This document shows positions 1 to 12,664 of a stretch of DNA of 64,000 bases, one piece after another (within the stretch, counting starts at the first letter, position 1; each line of letters starts with the position of its first letter). The DNA lies in NCBI GenBank assembly GCA_963719975.1, contig CAVRED010000011.1, positions 1-64,000 on the forward strand, in the 5' to 3' direction. The notes beneath the pieces were generated by a model. That model worked only from the letters and a program-made list of their open reading frames with translations, had not been told where the DNA came from and did no database searches. Made by a program: the position numbers and the translations under genes. Source of the stretch: Poindextera sp963719975. GTDB taxonomy: Bacteria > Pseudomonadota > Alphaproteobacteria > Caulobacterales > Caulobacteraceae.

Positions 1-2
1 GG

Positions 3-811
<809 letters not shown>

Positions 812-841
812 GGGCGCTCTATTGGCGCGGATTCGGCGGAC

Positions 842-873
842 AAGAAAACGCCCAGGCCAGAGGCCTGGGCGTT
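842..873 (-). terminator. intrinsic terminator after lolA
   Basis: A perfect 12-bp inverted repeat (847-858 with 862-873, 3-nt loop) is followed on the minus strand by TTTTCTTG. It lies between the lolA stop and the xth start, so it should end lolA transcription. Confidence 0.85.
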
Positions 874-1027
874 GAAGTCGTCTCTCATGCCGCCGCCGGG
901 AGGGGATTGGGTCCGGCGGGACCAAGCGCGGGACGCGATGTCCCGCGCCTCATGCGTGCCAAAATTGCAACTCTGCGCCGAAAGTCAAGCGCAAACCCAA
1001 TTCACGCTTGATTGTGACGAAAATGTC

Positions 1028-1678
1028 TCATTCCGGCGCAGAATCGCGCCGGTCGTAGTAGCTCGGCGGGGTGAAGAGGGACGAATCCAGCGGCGCGCCC
1101 TTCAGCTCGGTCAGCCGGACCTCGGTGGTCTGCCCCTCGGCGTCGGTCATTGTCCAGGCGCTCAGCCGCAGCGGATCGGTGCGGAAGGTGATGGTGACCT
1201 GGCCGGCCCCCCGGTGTCCGGCGGCGTGCGCGGTCAGTGCAAAGCCGTCGCCGAGGCGGGTCACGCGGCTGATGGAGACGCCATGCCCCAATCCGGCGTG
1301 CTTGCCGAGCAGGACCGAGAGCGGCGTGAAGCTCAGGGGATAGCGGTCGGTGGTCTTCAGCCGCGGATTGGTGACGGTCACGGTGCGGCCGTCGCTCACC
1401 ACCAGGAGGCTCGACGGCGGGTCATAGACGAATCGGGCCAGGCCCGGCCGCTTGAGATAGAGCGTGCCGCCGACGACCTGGCCGCGGGCGTCGATCTGGG
1501 TGAAGCGGCCTTTGACCGAGGTGAGGCTGTCCAGATAGGTCGCCGCCTGGTCGACCAGGGCCTGATCGTCGGCCGCGAGGCCCTGGTGCGCGGCGTCGGC
1601 GTCCACGGCTGCGCTCAGCGCCGGCGCGATCGCGCAGGCCACAGCGAAGGCGGCGAGCGCCGCAAGCAGGCGGGGCAT
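1028..1678 (-). CDS. lolA: outer-membrane lipoprotein carrier LolA-like protein
   Basis: Periplasmic chaperone that carries lipoproteins released by LolCDE to the outer membrane. The product is about 216 residues. I chose the ATG at 1678 because it gives MPRLLAALAAFAVACAIAPA, a clean signal peptide; an in-frame start 36 bases upstream would add an unusual N-terminal extension. The mature part has the LolA pattern: LDSLTSVKGRFTQ, GGTLYLKRPGLARFVYDPP, then VVSDGRTVTV. The end, SLFTPPSYYDRRD, is typical of alphaproteobacterial members. It sits between ftsK and xth on the same strand. The frame is intact. Confidence 0.9.
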   Translation of the reverse strand: MPRLLAALAAFAVACAIAPALSAAVDADAAHQGLAADDQALVDQAATYLDSLTSVKGRFTQIDARGQVVGGTLYLKRPGLARFVYDPPSSLLVVSDGRTVTVTNPRLKTTDRYPLSFTPLSVLLGKHAGLGHGVSISRVTRLGDGFALTAHAAGHRGAGQVTITFRTDPLRLSAWTMTDAEGQTTEVRLTELKGAPLDSSLFTPPSYYDRRDSAPE

Positions 1679-1777
1679 GAGCCTCAAGATCGGTCTCCTC
1701 GGCAAGGGCGTCATCGCCCCACGCTATAGCGCGCCCGCGGCGCTCGCGGGGCGGGATTGCGGCGCCTCGCGCGCCGA

Positions 1778-4127
1778 CTACCCCGGCGGTGCGCCGGCCA
1801 GGATGTCGCGCTTGCCGGCGTGGTTTGCCGGCCCGACGACGCCTTCGTCTTCCATCCGCTCCATCAGCGAGGCGGCGCGGTTGTAGCCGATCTGCAGCCG
1901 CCGCTGGATATAGCTGGTCGAGGCCTTGCGATCGCGGGTGACGACGGCGACGGCGCGGTCATAGAGCTCGTCGCCCGACCCGCCGGCCCCGAACTCGCCG
2001 CCCTCGTCCTCGTCCGCCTCGGCCGAGGCGGTGACGTCCTCGAGATACTGCGGCTCGCCCTGGCTCGCGCAGGAAGCGGCGCGACCGTCTCGACCTCGCC
2101 GTCGGAGACGAAGGGGCCGTGCAGGCGGGTGATGCGCCCGCCGCCGGCCATGTACAGCAGGTCGCCCTGGCCCAGCAGCTGCTCGGCGCCCTGCTCGCCC
2201 AGGATGGTGCGGCTGTCGATCTTGGAGGTGACCTGGAAGCTGATGCGGGTCGGGAAGTTGGCCTTGATCGTGCCGGTGATCACGTCCACCGACGGCCGCT
2301 GGGTCGCCATGACCAGGTGGATGCCCGCGGCGCGGGCCATCTGCGCCAGGCGCTGGACCGCGCCCTCGATGTCCTTGCCGGCGACCAGCATCAGGTCGGC
2401 CATCTCGTCGATCACCACCACGAGGTAGGGCATGGGCTCGGGCCGGAGCTTCTCCTCCTCGTAGATCGGCCGGTTCTGCTCGTCGAAGCCGGTCTGCACC
2501 GTGCGCACGAAATGCTCGCCGCGCGCCAGCGCCTCCAGGGCGCGTTCGTTGTAGCCGGCGATGTTGCGCACGCCGATCTTCGACATGCGCCGATAGCGAT
2601 CCTCCATCTCGCGCACGGTCCACTTCAGCGCGACGACAGCCTTCTTGGGGTCGGTGACCACCGGCGCGAGCAGGTGGGGGATGCCGTCGTAGACGCTGAG
2701 CTCCAGCATCTTCGGGTCGATCATGATGAAGCGGCACTGGTCCGGCGGCAGGCGGTAGAGGATCGACAGGATCATCGCGTTGACGCCGACCGACTTGCCG
2801 GACCCGGTGGTGCCGGCGATCAGCAGGTGCGGCATCTTGGTCAGGTCGGCCACGTAGGGCTCGCCGCCGATGGTCTCGCCGAGCGCCAGCGGCAGGATCT
2901 GGGCCCGCTTCTCGTATTCGCTCGAGGCCAGGAGGTCGCGCAGATAGACCGTCTCGCGCTTGGCGTTCGGCAGCTCGATGCCGATGGCGTTGCGGCCGGG
3001 CACGACCGAGACGCGGCAGGCGGCGACGCTCATCGAGCGGGCGATGTCGTCGGAGAGGGCGACCACGCGCGCCGACTTCACGCCCGGCGCGGGCGCGAGC
3101 TCATAGAGGGTGACGACCGGGCCGGGCCGGATCTGGTCGACCTGACCGCGCACGCCGAACTCGGCCAGCACGCTCTCGAGCACGCGGGCGTTCTGCCGAA
3201 GCGCCTCCTCATCGAACGCGGCGGCCCTGGGCTTCGGCTTGGCCAGCATCGAAAGCTCGGGAAGGCGGAAGCCGCCCGGCTTGACGAAGTCGAAGGCGCC
3301 CTGGTTCTCGCGCGCCTCGCGGGCCGACTCGCGCGGCGTCGCACGCGGCGTCTTGACCTCGAGCGCTGGCGGGGCGCCGTCCTCCTCCGGTTCGGGCGCC
3401 GTGGCGCGGGCCGGCGTGGCGACCGCCGTGCGCCGGCGGCGAGGCGGCGGCGGCGCCACTTCGTCCTTCGTTCGCCAGAAGGCCAGCGCGTCGAGCTTGC
3501 TCGCATCCCAGCGGTGCACGCCCAGCGCCAGCGCGAGGCCGCAGAAGCCGAGGACGACAAGCAGTCCGACGGCGATGAACTCGGCGCCGGGCAGGTGCGC
3601 GCCGGCGACCCAATGGGCGAGGCGGGTCAGGATAAGCTGGCCCATGACGCCGCCCAGGCCGCCGGCCAGCGGCCAGCTCGTGGGCGGCCGTGGAGCGGCC
3701 AGCACCCCGGCCAGGGCGAAGGCCCCGACCACGCCGCAAAAGACCCGCCAGCGCAGGCGGCTCTTTCCCTTTGCCGGGGTCGCGGGCCAGCACGCGGACG
3801 ACGCCCGCGGCGATCATCGAGCCCGGCCAAGAGCCAGGCGGTCAGGCCGAGCGTCTGCAGGCTGAGGTCGGCGGCGTCGGCGCCCAGGCCGCCCAACAGG
3901 TTGTGCGCATGCTCTCCGGAAGCGGCGTCCAGGCTTGGATCAGCCGCCCGGTAGGTCGCAAAGGCCGCGATCAGGAGCAGGCCGGTCCCGGCCACCACGG
4001 CGCCGCGCAGACGCGCAATCGTCGGATGCGTCCATCCCGCGTGGACGTTCGTCGCCACGATCGCGACCGCTGATCTGCGCGCCATTCTGGCCATCGCGAT
4101 CCTTGCCTTCGTCTTCCTCAAGGCCAA
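1778..4127 (-). CDS. ftsK: DNA translocase FtsK (frame broken by indels)
   Basis: Septum-anchored DNA pump that clears and resolves chromosomes at division. From 4127 the N-terminus shows hydrophobic membrane segments (LRGAVVAGTGLLLIAAFATY; later FIAVGLLVVLGFCGLALALG). A proline/arginine-rich linker follows, then the motor with Walker A GTTGSGKS, Walker B LVVVIDEMADLM and MATQRPSVDVITG. The end carries the winged-helix gamma domain (ITRDRKASTSYIQRRLQIGY region). Frame slips lie near 3810 and near 2065; reading across them restores a continuous FtsK of about 780 residues. ATG codons at 4127, 4094 and 4085 are all possible starts. A CtrA-like site lies just upstream. Confidence 0.93.
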
Positions 4128-4151
4128 GACCGCACCTAAGCGCGGGGAGGG

Positions 4152-4166
4152 TTAAGAGGCGTTTAC
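4152..4166. promoter_or_regulatory. near-consensus CtrA-type site
   Basis: TTAA-N7-TTAC lies between ftsK and the divergent small gene. Read on the minus strand it is GTAA-N7-TTAACC, one base off the CtrA consensus TTAA-N7-TTAA and with a good TTAACC half-site. It ends about 25 bases upstream of the first possible ftsK start. Control of a division gene by CtrA would make sense, but the match is imperfect. Confidence 0.4.
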
Positions 4167-4243
4167 TCAGACGTGCGAAATGCAGCGCAATCCGGCGCGG
4201 GGATTTGCGTCGCGCCGCCCTCGAATTCTACATGAGGCCCGTC

Positions 4244-4705
4244 ATGGAAGAGGAACGTTTCATCGGCGGCTGGACGCGCTCGAAGCTCGCCGCGCGCACG
4301 CCCAAGGAGCGCTACGCCATTTGGAAACGGGCGCGGAATCTGCGCACCGCAGACGGCAACCAGCTGGCGCGCGAGATCGAGCGTCTCGGCCTGCCCTACG
4401 CCGATCCGGGGCAGCTCGCCGAAGACGATCCGACGCGCAGGACGATGACCGAGATCATGGCCACCAAGGAGGCGCGCTCGGCCTGCATCGAGGCGACCCT
4501 CGATGGCCTGCCGGCGGTGGCCGGCGCCGACGCTCTGTTCCACGAGGCGCTGGGCTCGACCTATCGCCACAGCGATGCGGCGATGGCGACGGCGCACGCC
4601 CTGACCGCCGAGCTGATGACAGGGCTCGGCTACGTCGAGGCCGGCCGCAAGGACCTGCCCAGCCGCTACGTGCTCAGGAGCGGCGCCTTCTGGAAGAAGG
4701 GCTAG
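4244..4705 (+). CDS. conserved hypothetical protein
   Basis: A soluble protein of about 153 residues that I cannot place in a named family. It opens MEEERFIGGWTRSKLAARTP, is rich in charged helical stretches, contains TRRTMTEIMATKEARSACIE in the middle and ends RYVLRSGAFWKKG. No signal peptide or membrane segment is visible. The ATG at 4244 has GAGG six bases upstream; the ATG at 4232 has no comparable ribosome binding site, so I prefer 4244. It is divergent from ftsK and convergent with the dehydrogenase. Codon use matches its neighbours. Confidence 0.7.
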   Translation: MEEERFIGGWTRSKLAARTPKERYAIWKRARNLRTADGNQLAREIERLGLPYADPGQLAEDDPTRRTMTEIMATKEARSACIEATLDGLPAVAGADALFHEALGSTYRHSDAAMATAHALTAELMTGLGYVEAGRKDLPSRYVLRSGAFWKKG

Positions 4706-4714
4706 CGCGTCGGT

Positions 4715-5708
4715 CTACCCGGCAAGCACGTCCTCGCGTCCCGCCTCCTGCAACAGCGGCCGCCCGGTCAAATAGCGATCCAGATTGTCGAGGAAGAGGG
4801 CGTCGCTGCGCGGCGTGAACCCGTTCCCGAGCGCCGACGCATGGCCGGTCAGGCTGACCCTCGGGTGGTCCCAGAACGGGCTCTCCGGCGGCAGCGGTTC
4901 GACGTGGAAGACGTCGAGCAGCGCATGCGCGGGGACGCCCCGATTCAGCGCCTCGAGCAGGGCCGGCTCGTCCACCAGATCGCCGCGCCCGATGTTCACC
5001 AGCACCGAACCCGGCTTCATGGCGGCCAGGAAGGCGTCATCGACGAGGCGCTCGGTCGTCGGCCCGAGCGGGACGGCGAGCACGACCACGTCGGCGTCCG
5101 GCAGCAGCGTCAAGGTCTGGTCGGGCGTGGCGACGGCCTCAGCGGCGGGGTGGGCGCCGCCGCTACGCCGCACGCCCGTGACACGCGCGCCGAACGCCGC
5201 TGAGCGGACGGCGATCGCCTGGCCGATCGCCCCGAAGCCAATGATCACCCAGCGGGAGCCGGCGATCTCGCGGTAGGGGAGACGGGCCCAGCGGCGCTCG
5301 CCCTGCGCCCGTCGTCGATCCGGGCCCCGCTGCAGGTGGTCGAGAACGCCCCAGAGGACGTATTCGGCGATGCTGACGCTCTGCGCGGTGTTGGTGGTCA
5401 GCCGAGCGCCCTTGGCCACCAGCTGCTTGAAGACGGGATTGTCGAAGCCGGCCGCCGCGCTTTGCACCCACTTGAGTTCGGGCGTTTCCAGAAGCAACGA
5501 GACCCAGCGGCGGAAGGCGGGCGCGCCGAACATCTCCGGACTCATCCAGCCCGCTTCGGGTCTGCGCCTCGGCGTCCGGAATCCCCTGTTCGCCCAGATG
5601 GATGGCGCCGTTCGCGTCCAGGCGCAGGAACTCGGCCTGGCGGGCCGAGGCCGGCAGCCTCGCCTCGATGCGGCGGTAAGCGGGCTCGTGCACAAGGATG
5701 CGGGTCAT
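4715..5708 (-). CDS. D-isomer-specific 2-hydroxyacid dehydrogenase (one frame slip)
   Basis: NAD(P)-dependent reductase of 2-keto acids, of the glyoxylate/hydroxypyruvate reductase type. The start at 5708 gives MTRILVHEPAYRRIEARLPA. A slip near 5555 joins it to the main frame, which carries WVQSAAAGFDNPVF, the Rossmann motif WVIIGFGAIGQAIA and SVLVNIGRGDLVDEPALLEA with the substrate Arg. The end holds DVFHVEPLPPESPFWDHP with the catalytic Glu and SLTGHASA with the catalytic His. All three catalytic positions are present, so the enzyme should be functional once the frame is corrected. The substrate cannot be read from sequence. Confidence 0.88.
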
Positions 5709-5727
5709 GCGGGGCGCGGCTCACGGC

Positions 5728-5765
5728 AAAGAAAAGGGCCTCTCCTCCTATCGGAGAAGAGGCCC
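5728..5765 (-). terminator. intrinsic terminator after pnp
   Basis: GGGCCTCTCCTC (5736-5747) pairs with GAGAAGAGGCCC (5754-5765) with one mismatch. It is followed on the minus strand by TTTTCTTT. It lies between the pnp stop and the dehydrogenase start and should end the rpsO-pnp transcript. Confidence 0.85.
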
Positions 5766-5787
5766 CGCTTCACCCCTTGCGGGAGAG

Positions 5788-7932
<2,145 letters not shown>

Positions 7933-8185
7933 TTCTGTCGGTTTCTTTCTTCTATCGGCCTGAAGGACCCATTTCCTTCAGCCGTAACGGACAGGGGCGG
8001 AACGGCGTCTTTCTCTAGTTCGCGGGACCGCGGGTCCTCTCCTTCTCGACGGGTGGAAAGAGGACCACTGACTCCACGGCCCTCGCGTGCATGCGGCGCA
8101 ACGAAACCTCGCCGCTCATCTTCGCCGCCGCCCGTCTCGGCCGCGACGAATCTCGATTATCCGCGCATTGTCGGCGCGGTGGAAA

Positions 8186-8457
8186 CTATCTGCGCAGGCC
8201 GAGCGTCTCGATCAGGGCCTGGTAGCGCGCCTGGTCCGCCGACTCTGCAGGTGGTCGAGCAGGCTGCGGCGCTGGGACACGAGCTTCAGGAGTCCACGGC
8301 GGGAATGGTTGTCCTTCTTGTGGGTCTTGAAATGCTCGGTCAGGTTGGCGATGCGCTCGGAGAGGATGGCGACCTGCACCTCGGCCGAACCGGTGTCGTG
8401 GTCGGTGCGGGCGTGGGTCTTGATCAGCTCAGCCTTGCGCTCGGCTGTAATCGACAT
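8186..8457 (-). CDS. rpsO: 30S ribosomal protein S15 (one frame slip)
   Basis: Primary 16S rRNA-binding protein of the small-subunit platform. It begins MSITAERKAELIKTHARTDH and runs through GSAEVQVAILSERI and HKKDNHSRRGLLKLVSQRR. The frame slips just after LLDHLQS near 8245. In the next frame ADQARYQALIETLGLRR ends at a TAG at 8186-8188, the normal S15 C-terminus. The span of 272 bases is one short of a whole reading frame, consistent with one deleted base. It stands between truB and pnp, as in many bacteria. Confidence 0.95.
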
Positions 8458-8471
8458 CGGGGTCTCCGTCC

Positions 8472-9420
8472 TTAAAGGTTGAACACGCGGACCGGACGAA
8501 GCTGTCCCGCCCGCATCTCGCAGATCGCCGCCGGTCCGCCTGAGCCCATCGCCAAAACGGTTCGGGACGCGAGACCTTCTCCGTTCGGAGAAGCGAGCCG
8601 CGCCTTCAGCGTTTCGACCTGTCTGGGAAGCAGAACGATCGGTCGCCCTTGCGAGAGCCTGAAAGCGTCCTCATTGGTCACGGCCAACGCCGGGATGTCG
8701 TCCAGCGCGGTCTCGACCGGGGCGAGCGCCTTCAAGCCGCGGCCCCTATCGCACAAATCCTGCAACTGTTCCAGCGTCACGGCGTCGGCCAGGTTGAACG
8801 GCCCGACCCGCGTGCGGCGGAGCGCCGAGACGTGCCCGCAGGCGCCGAGCTGTTCGGCGAGGTCTCGGGCGAGACTGCGGACATAGGTGCCCTTGCCGCA
8901 AACGATCTCCAGCGTGACGTGATCGGCGTCGGGCGCGTCAGCCAGCCGGGCCTGGTGGATCACCACCGTTCGCGGCTCCAGATCGACGGCGACGCCGGCG
9001 CGGGCGAGGTCGTAAGCGCGTTCCCCGTCGACCTTGACGGCCGAGAAGGCCGGCGGGATTTGGCTGATCTCGCCGACGAAAGTCGCCAAGCGCCGCTTCC
9101 ACCGCGGCAGGCGCGGGCCGGACGCCCGAGGTCGCGGTCACCGCCCCGTCGGCGTCGAAGCTCGCGGTCGAGGCGCCCCAGGCGATCGTGAAGCGGTAGG
9201 CCTTGTCGGAGTCCACCAGATAGGGGACCGTCTTCGTCGCCTCGCCCAGGGCGATCGGCAGGATGCCGGTCGCCATCGGGTCGAGCGTGCCGGCGTGCCC
9301 CGCCTTCTGCGCTTCGAACGCGCGGCGCACCCGCGCGACCGCCTGGGTGGAGCCCAGCCCCTGCGGTTTATCGAGGACGACCCAGCCCGAGACCGGATGG
9401 CCCTTGCGCCTACGTCCCAT
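8472..9420 (-). CDS. truB: tRNA pseudouridine(55) synthase TruB (one frame slip)
   Basis: Makes the universal pseudouridine 55 in the T-loop of tRNAs. The ATG at 9420 gives MGRRRKGHPVSGWVVLDKP, and KAGHAGTLDPMATGILPIAL contains the catalytic Asp. The frame slips near 9085 inside the region before GEISQIPPAFSAVKVDGERA. The rest (VRSLARDLAEQLGACGHVSALRRTRVG) reads cleanly to the end. The start overlaps the end of rbfA by 11 bases, suggesting coupled translation, and rpsO follows after 14 bases. Confidence 0.95.
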
Positions 9421-9835
9421 CGCCCGGCTCGAGGTCCTGGGCCACCTTGGGGTCGTGGAAGAGGCGCTCCATCCGCTCCGCCTCGCCGAAGCTCTCATCG
9501 TGGACGAACTTCAGCTCCGGCGTGAAGCGCAGGTCGATCTGGCGTCCCAGCCGGCCGCGCAGGAACCGCGCGCAGCGGTTCAGACCGGCGGTCACCTCGG
9601 CGGCATGGGTCCCGCCAAGCGGCTCGACGAAACAGACGGCGTGCTTCAGGTCGGGCGACATGCGGACTTCGGTCACGGTCACGGAGACCCCGGCGAGCGC
9701 CGGATCGGTCAGGTCCTCTTCGCGCAGCACTTCGACCAGGGCGTGGCGCACGAGCTCGCCGGCGCGTAGCTGGCGCTGACTGGGCCCCTGCGCGGCGCGC
9801 GGCGCGTTGGCGTGAGATTTTGTGTTTCGGGGCAT
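9410..9835 (-). CDS. rbfA: 30S ribosome-binding factor A
   Basis: Late maturation factor of the small ribosomal subunit that binds the 5' region of 16S rRNA. The KH-like fold is recognisable from QRQLRAGELVRHALVEVL, then VSVTVTEVRMSPDLKHA, GLNRCARFLRGRLGRQIDLR and TPELKFVHDES. I chose the ATG at 9835 (MPRNTKSHANAPRAAQG) because the upstream extension has an unrelated hydrophobic look; the result is about 141 residues, a normal length. The end overlaps the truB start. Unlike in the classical operon, it does not follow infB directly: six unrelated genes lie between. Confidence 0.93.
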   Translation of the reverse strand: MPRNTKSHANAPRAAQGPSQRQLRAGELVRHALVEVLREEDLTDPALAGVSVTVTEVRMSPDLKHAVCFVEPLGGTHAAEVTAGLNRCARFLRGRLGRQIDLRFTPELKFVHDESFGEAERMERLFHDPKVAQDLEPGDGT

Positions 9836-9896
9836 GGCGCTGGCCGGAAAGGGCAGCGTCACTAGCGATCGACGCTCGCCCTGTCCAGCGCGGCGT

Positions 9897-10409
9897 TCAG
9901 TCCTTCACCGCCCGCCGCAGGAGGTCAGAGGCGCCCTCGATCGCGGTCAGCCGCCAGACGCCGTCCTCGTCGGTGAAGACGAAGAGGCAGGGCGCGTCCT
10001 TCTTGCGCGCCACGCAGACGTGGCTGTCGTCGATGGGCCGCAGCGCCTCGGCGATCGCCAGGCTGCTCGGCAGCGGCTTGTCGGGCGAATAGCCGAGCGC
10101 TTCGGCGGTCTCGCGGAAGAACTCGGGCTGCACCAGCTTGTCGACCGCGATATCGATCAGCGGCGGGCCGAGCGCCACCGCCAGCGCGCCCAGCGCCGGG
10201 TCTCGCCGGGCCGCATCGGCCGCCAGCTTGTCGCGCAACTGCGCCTTCAGCGCCTTGCGGTCGACGTGGGCGTTGAAGGCGGCCTTGTCGTCGTCGCGGA
10301 TGGAGACCAGGAAGGCATGGACGTCGCCGGCCGCGCTCAGAGGCGCCGTGGCCGTGCAGGCGCCGAGCAGCGCGAACGCCCCGATCAGAAGAGCCCGGCC
10401 CGTCCGCAT
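9897..10409 (-). CDS. DUF2939-type lipoprotein
   Basis: A 170-residue envelope protein with a lipoprotein signal: MRTGRALLIGAFALLGAC has the lipobox LLGAC and should be lipidated at that Cys. The mature part resembles DUF2939: a short helical segment (FLVSIRDDDKAAFNAHVD), KALKAQLRDKLAADAARR, then GPPLIDIAVDKLVQPE. A beta-rich end follows (SHVCVARKKDAPCLFVFTDE ... VWRLTAIEG). The molecular function of the family is unknown to me. It starts four bases after the hydrolase stop, so the two are likely co-transcribed. Confidence 0.7.
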   Translation of the reverse strand: MRTGRALLIGAFALLGACTATAPLSAAGDVHAFLVSIRDDDKAAFNAHVDRKALKAQLRDKLAADAARRDPALGALAVALGPPLIDIAVDKLVQPEFFRETAEALGYSPDKPLPSSLAIAEALRPIDDSHVCVARKKDAPCLFVFTDEDGVWRLTAIEGASDLLRRAVKD

Positions 10410-10412
10410 CGC

Positions 10413-11209
10413 TCAGGCGCCTGTGCGTTGCTTGAAGAAGCTGATCACCCTCTGCTCCGCGGCCTTGGTCGGCGTCCCCTCGCGATCGTCGAGGTGGAGC
10501 GTAAGCACCGAATGCGGCGGCATTCCGGTGCCAGCGAGCGCGTCAGCGTCTTCGAGTTCGATCGCTTCGAAGCGTTCGCCGAACTCGCGCCTTCAGCGTT
10601 TCGAACCGGTCGCCTGGCACAAAACCGTCGCCCTTGAAGCGCAGGCCGATCATGGAGAGATCCTCGTCGACGAAGCGGCGGCGGGCGCAGGCGATCTCGT
10701 CCGGCGCCGCATCGACGCCGGCGTGCTTGCCGCGCGCCGAACATCGGCATCGAGGGCTGGGAGAGCACCGGCGCGACGACGGCCGGCTCGGTCATCATGG
10801 CCAGCGCAAATCCGCCGGTGAAGCACATGCCGACGGCGCCGACGCCCTTGCCGCCGCACTCGGCGTGCGCCTTGCGCGCCAGCGCCCTCAGCCAGGCGAC
10901 GATCGGGCTCGATCCCTTGCCGGCCCAGATGTGGAATTCGCGCCGGATGCAGATCGTCGCCGCCATCGTCCCCAGCGCGTAAGCGACGCTCGCCGTTTTG
11001 CCGGGCTGGCCGAACAGGCTGGGCAGGAAGACCGTCATCCCCGCCTCGGCGACCCGATCGGCGAAGCGGACCACGAGCGGATGCAGTCCCGGCATCTCAT
11101 GGACGATGATGACGGCCGGCCCCTCGCCGCGGCGGAAGACCTCCCGCGTCCAGGGCCCGTCGGTGAACTGAAAGCTCTCGTAGGCCGCCAGAGCGTCGCG
11201 ATCGGCCAT
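10413..11209 (-). CDS. dienelactone hydrolase family protein (frame slips)
   Basis: Alpha/beta hydrolase of the dienelactone hydrolase type. It starts MADRDALAAYESFQFTDGPW, then AVIIVHEMPGLHPLVVRFAD before the nucleophile motif GMCFTGGFALAMM with Cys as nucleophile, as in dienelactone hydrolases. Slips near 10735 and near 10585 move the frame. The C-terminus GTGMPPHSVLTLHL ... RVISFFKQRTGA ends in TGA at 10413-10415. HSVLTLHL carries the family's C-terminal His region. The substrate cannot be told from sequence. It shares a likely operon with the DUF2939 lipoprotein. Confidence 0.82.
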
Positions 11210-11265
11210 GCCATCATCCTCCCCTGTCCGTCGGGCGATTCCTTAGCGGAAGCGGGGCGCGTGCG

Positions 11266-11833
11266 TCAGTAGCGGTGATTGGCCGGCGTGTCGTTGAAGC
11301 GGTCGCTGCGGTCCGGCTGCGGCAGCTGCGGCGGCGCCAGCGCCCACTGGCCGTGGTAGCTGTAGTCGAGGGTGATGCACCTGCGGCTGCGGCCTGTGGC
11401 CGGATCGTGGCCGAGGGCGTGGATGCGCAGCGGCTGGTCGACGCGGATCGGGCCGAACGCCAGCCAGGCGCGGTCGGCGCCGGGACAGAGCGCGCTGATC
11501 AGGGCCCGGCCGTCGCCGTCGGGCAGAATCTCGTAGAGGTCGCGCTCGCGCGCGCCCGAGCCGATCAGCGCCGCCAGGCCGCCAGGCCCCAGCACCGACT
11601 GGCCAACCGGGCGCACGTCGGCATGCCCGACGTCATTGGTCTCGATGATCTCCTTGACCCGCGTCGTCATGAGCGTGCGGTCGAACACGAAGGTTAGGCC
11701 CGCTTCCGTCATCTGCTCGGTGAGCGGATTGGCGGAGTCGTAGGAGTAGATTCGTTTCACCGCCCAGGCCGGCCCGGCCAGCACCACGGCCGCCAACAGC
11801 GCGGTCAGCGCCAAGCTCGCGCGAGTCTCGCAT
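11266..11833 (-). CDS. secreted hypothetical protein (slip near the start)
   Basis: An exported protein of about 188 residues of no family I recognise. The open frame begins with TTG at 11814 inside a signal peptide (LALTALLAAVVLAGPAWAV). An ATG at 11833, one base out of frame, would give MRDSR joined directly to that hydrophobic core, so one base is probably missing near 11820. The mature protein has KRIYSYDSANPLTEQMTEAG, LTFVFDRTLMTTRVKEIIE and PVGQSVLGPGGLAALIGSGA, and ends with a proline-rich tail. It is divergent from the SDR gene, with which it shares a short promoter region. Confidence 0.65.
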
Positions 11834-11918
11834 GGATGGAGGAGGCTCCGGTTGGCCGCTATTGCACGGCGAGCTTAGCGTGCCGATATCGACAACTTAA
11901 GGGCAATCGGGAACGGCG

Positions 11919-12664
11919 ATGGTCAAACGCGAACGCATCGGTCGCCGTGGTCGGGGCCGGCGACTACATCGGCTCGGCGATCGCCGAGCGCTTCGCCGCC
12001 GAGGGCTACCTGGTCTTCGCCGGCCGCCGCAACGGCGACCAGCTCGCGCCGCTGAAAGCCAAGATCGAGGCGCGCCGGCGGCCGCTGCGAGGCCCGCACC
12101 CTCGACGCCCGCTCCGAGGAGGCGGTGAGCGCCTTCCTCGCCGAGGCGAACGCCGCCGCGCCGCTCGAGGTCTGCGTCTTCAACGTCGGCGCAAACGTCA
12201 ACTTTCCGATCACCGAGACGACCGAGCGGGTGTTCCGCAAGGTCTGGGAGATGGCCTGCTACGGCGGCTTCCTGACCGGACGCGAGGCGGCCAAGATCAT
12301 GCTCGAGCACGGGCGGGGCTCGATCTTCTTCACCGGCGCCACCGCCTCGATGCGGGGCGGCAAGGGCTATGCGGCGTTCGCCTCGGCGAAGTTCGGCCTG
12401 CGCGCCCTGGCCCAATCGATGGCGCGCGAGCTCGGGCCGAAGAACATCCACGTCGCCCACCTGATCATCGATTCCGGGGTCGACACCGCCTTCGTGCGTG
12501 GGCGGATCGCCGCCGCCCAGGGCCAGGAAGCTGCCGACAATATCCCGCCGGGACGGCTAATGGAGCCGTCCTCCATCGCCGCGGCCTATTGGGACCTGCA
12601 CCAGCAGACCCGCGACGGCTGGACGCACGAACTCGACCTTCGACCCTATGGGGAGACCTGGTGA
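11919..12664 (+). CDS. short-chain dehydrogenase/reductase (frame slips)
   Basis: NAD(P)-dependent oxidoreductase of the SDR superfamily. The cofactor motif is SVAVVGAGDYIGSAIAERFA, followed by YLVFAGRRNGDQ. ATG at 11919 is one base out of frame with it: removing one G gives MSNANASVAVVGAGDYIG, a natural start. A second slip lies near 12080 (the true frame reads GGRCEARTLDARSEEAVSAF). Then VCVFNVGANVNFPI (the NNAG-like position), GSIFFTGATASMRGG and YAAFASAKFGLRALAQSMAR. The usual YxxxK active site appears as F-ASAK, with Phe where Tyr is expected. The stop overlaps the isomerase start (TGATG), so the two are coupled. Confidence 0.83.
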
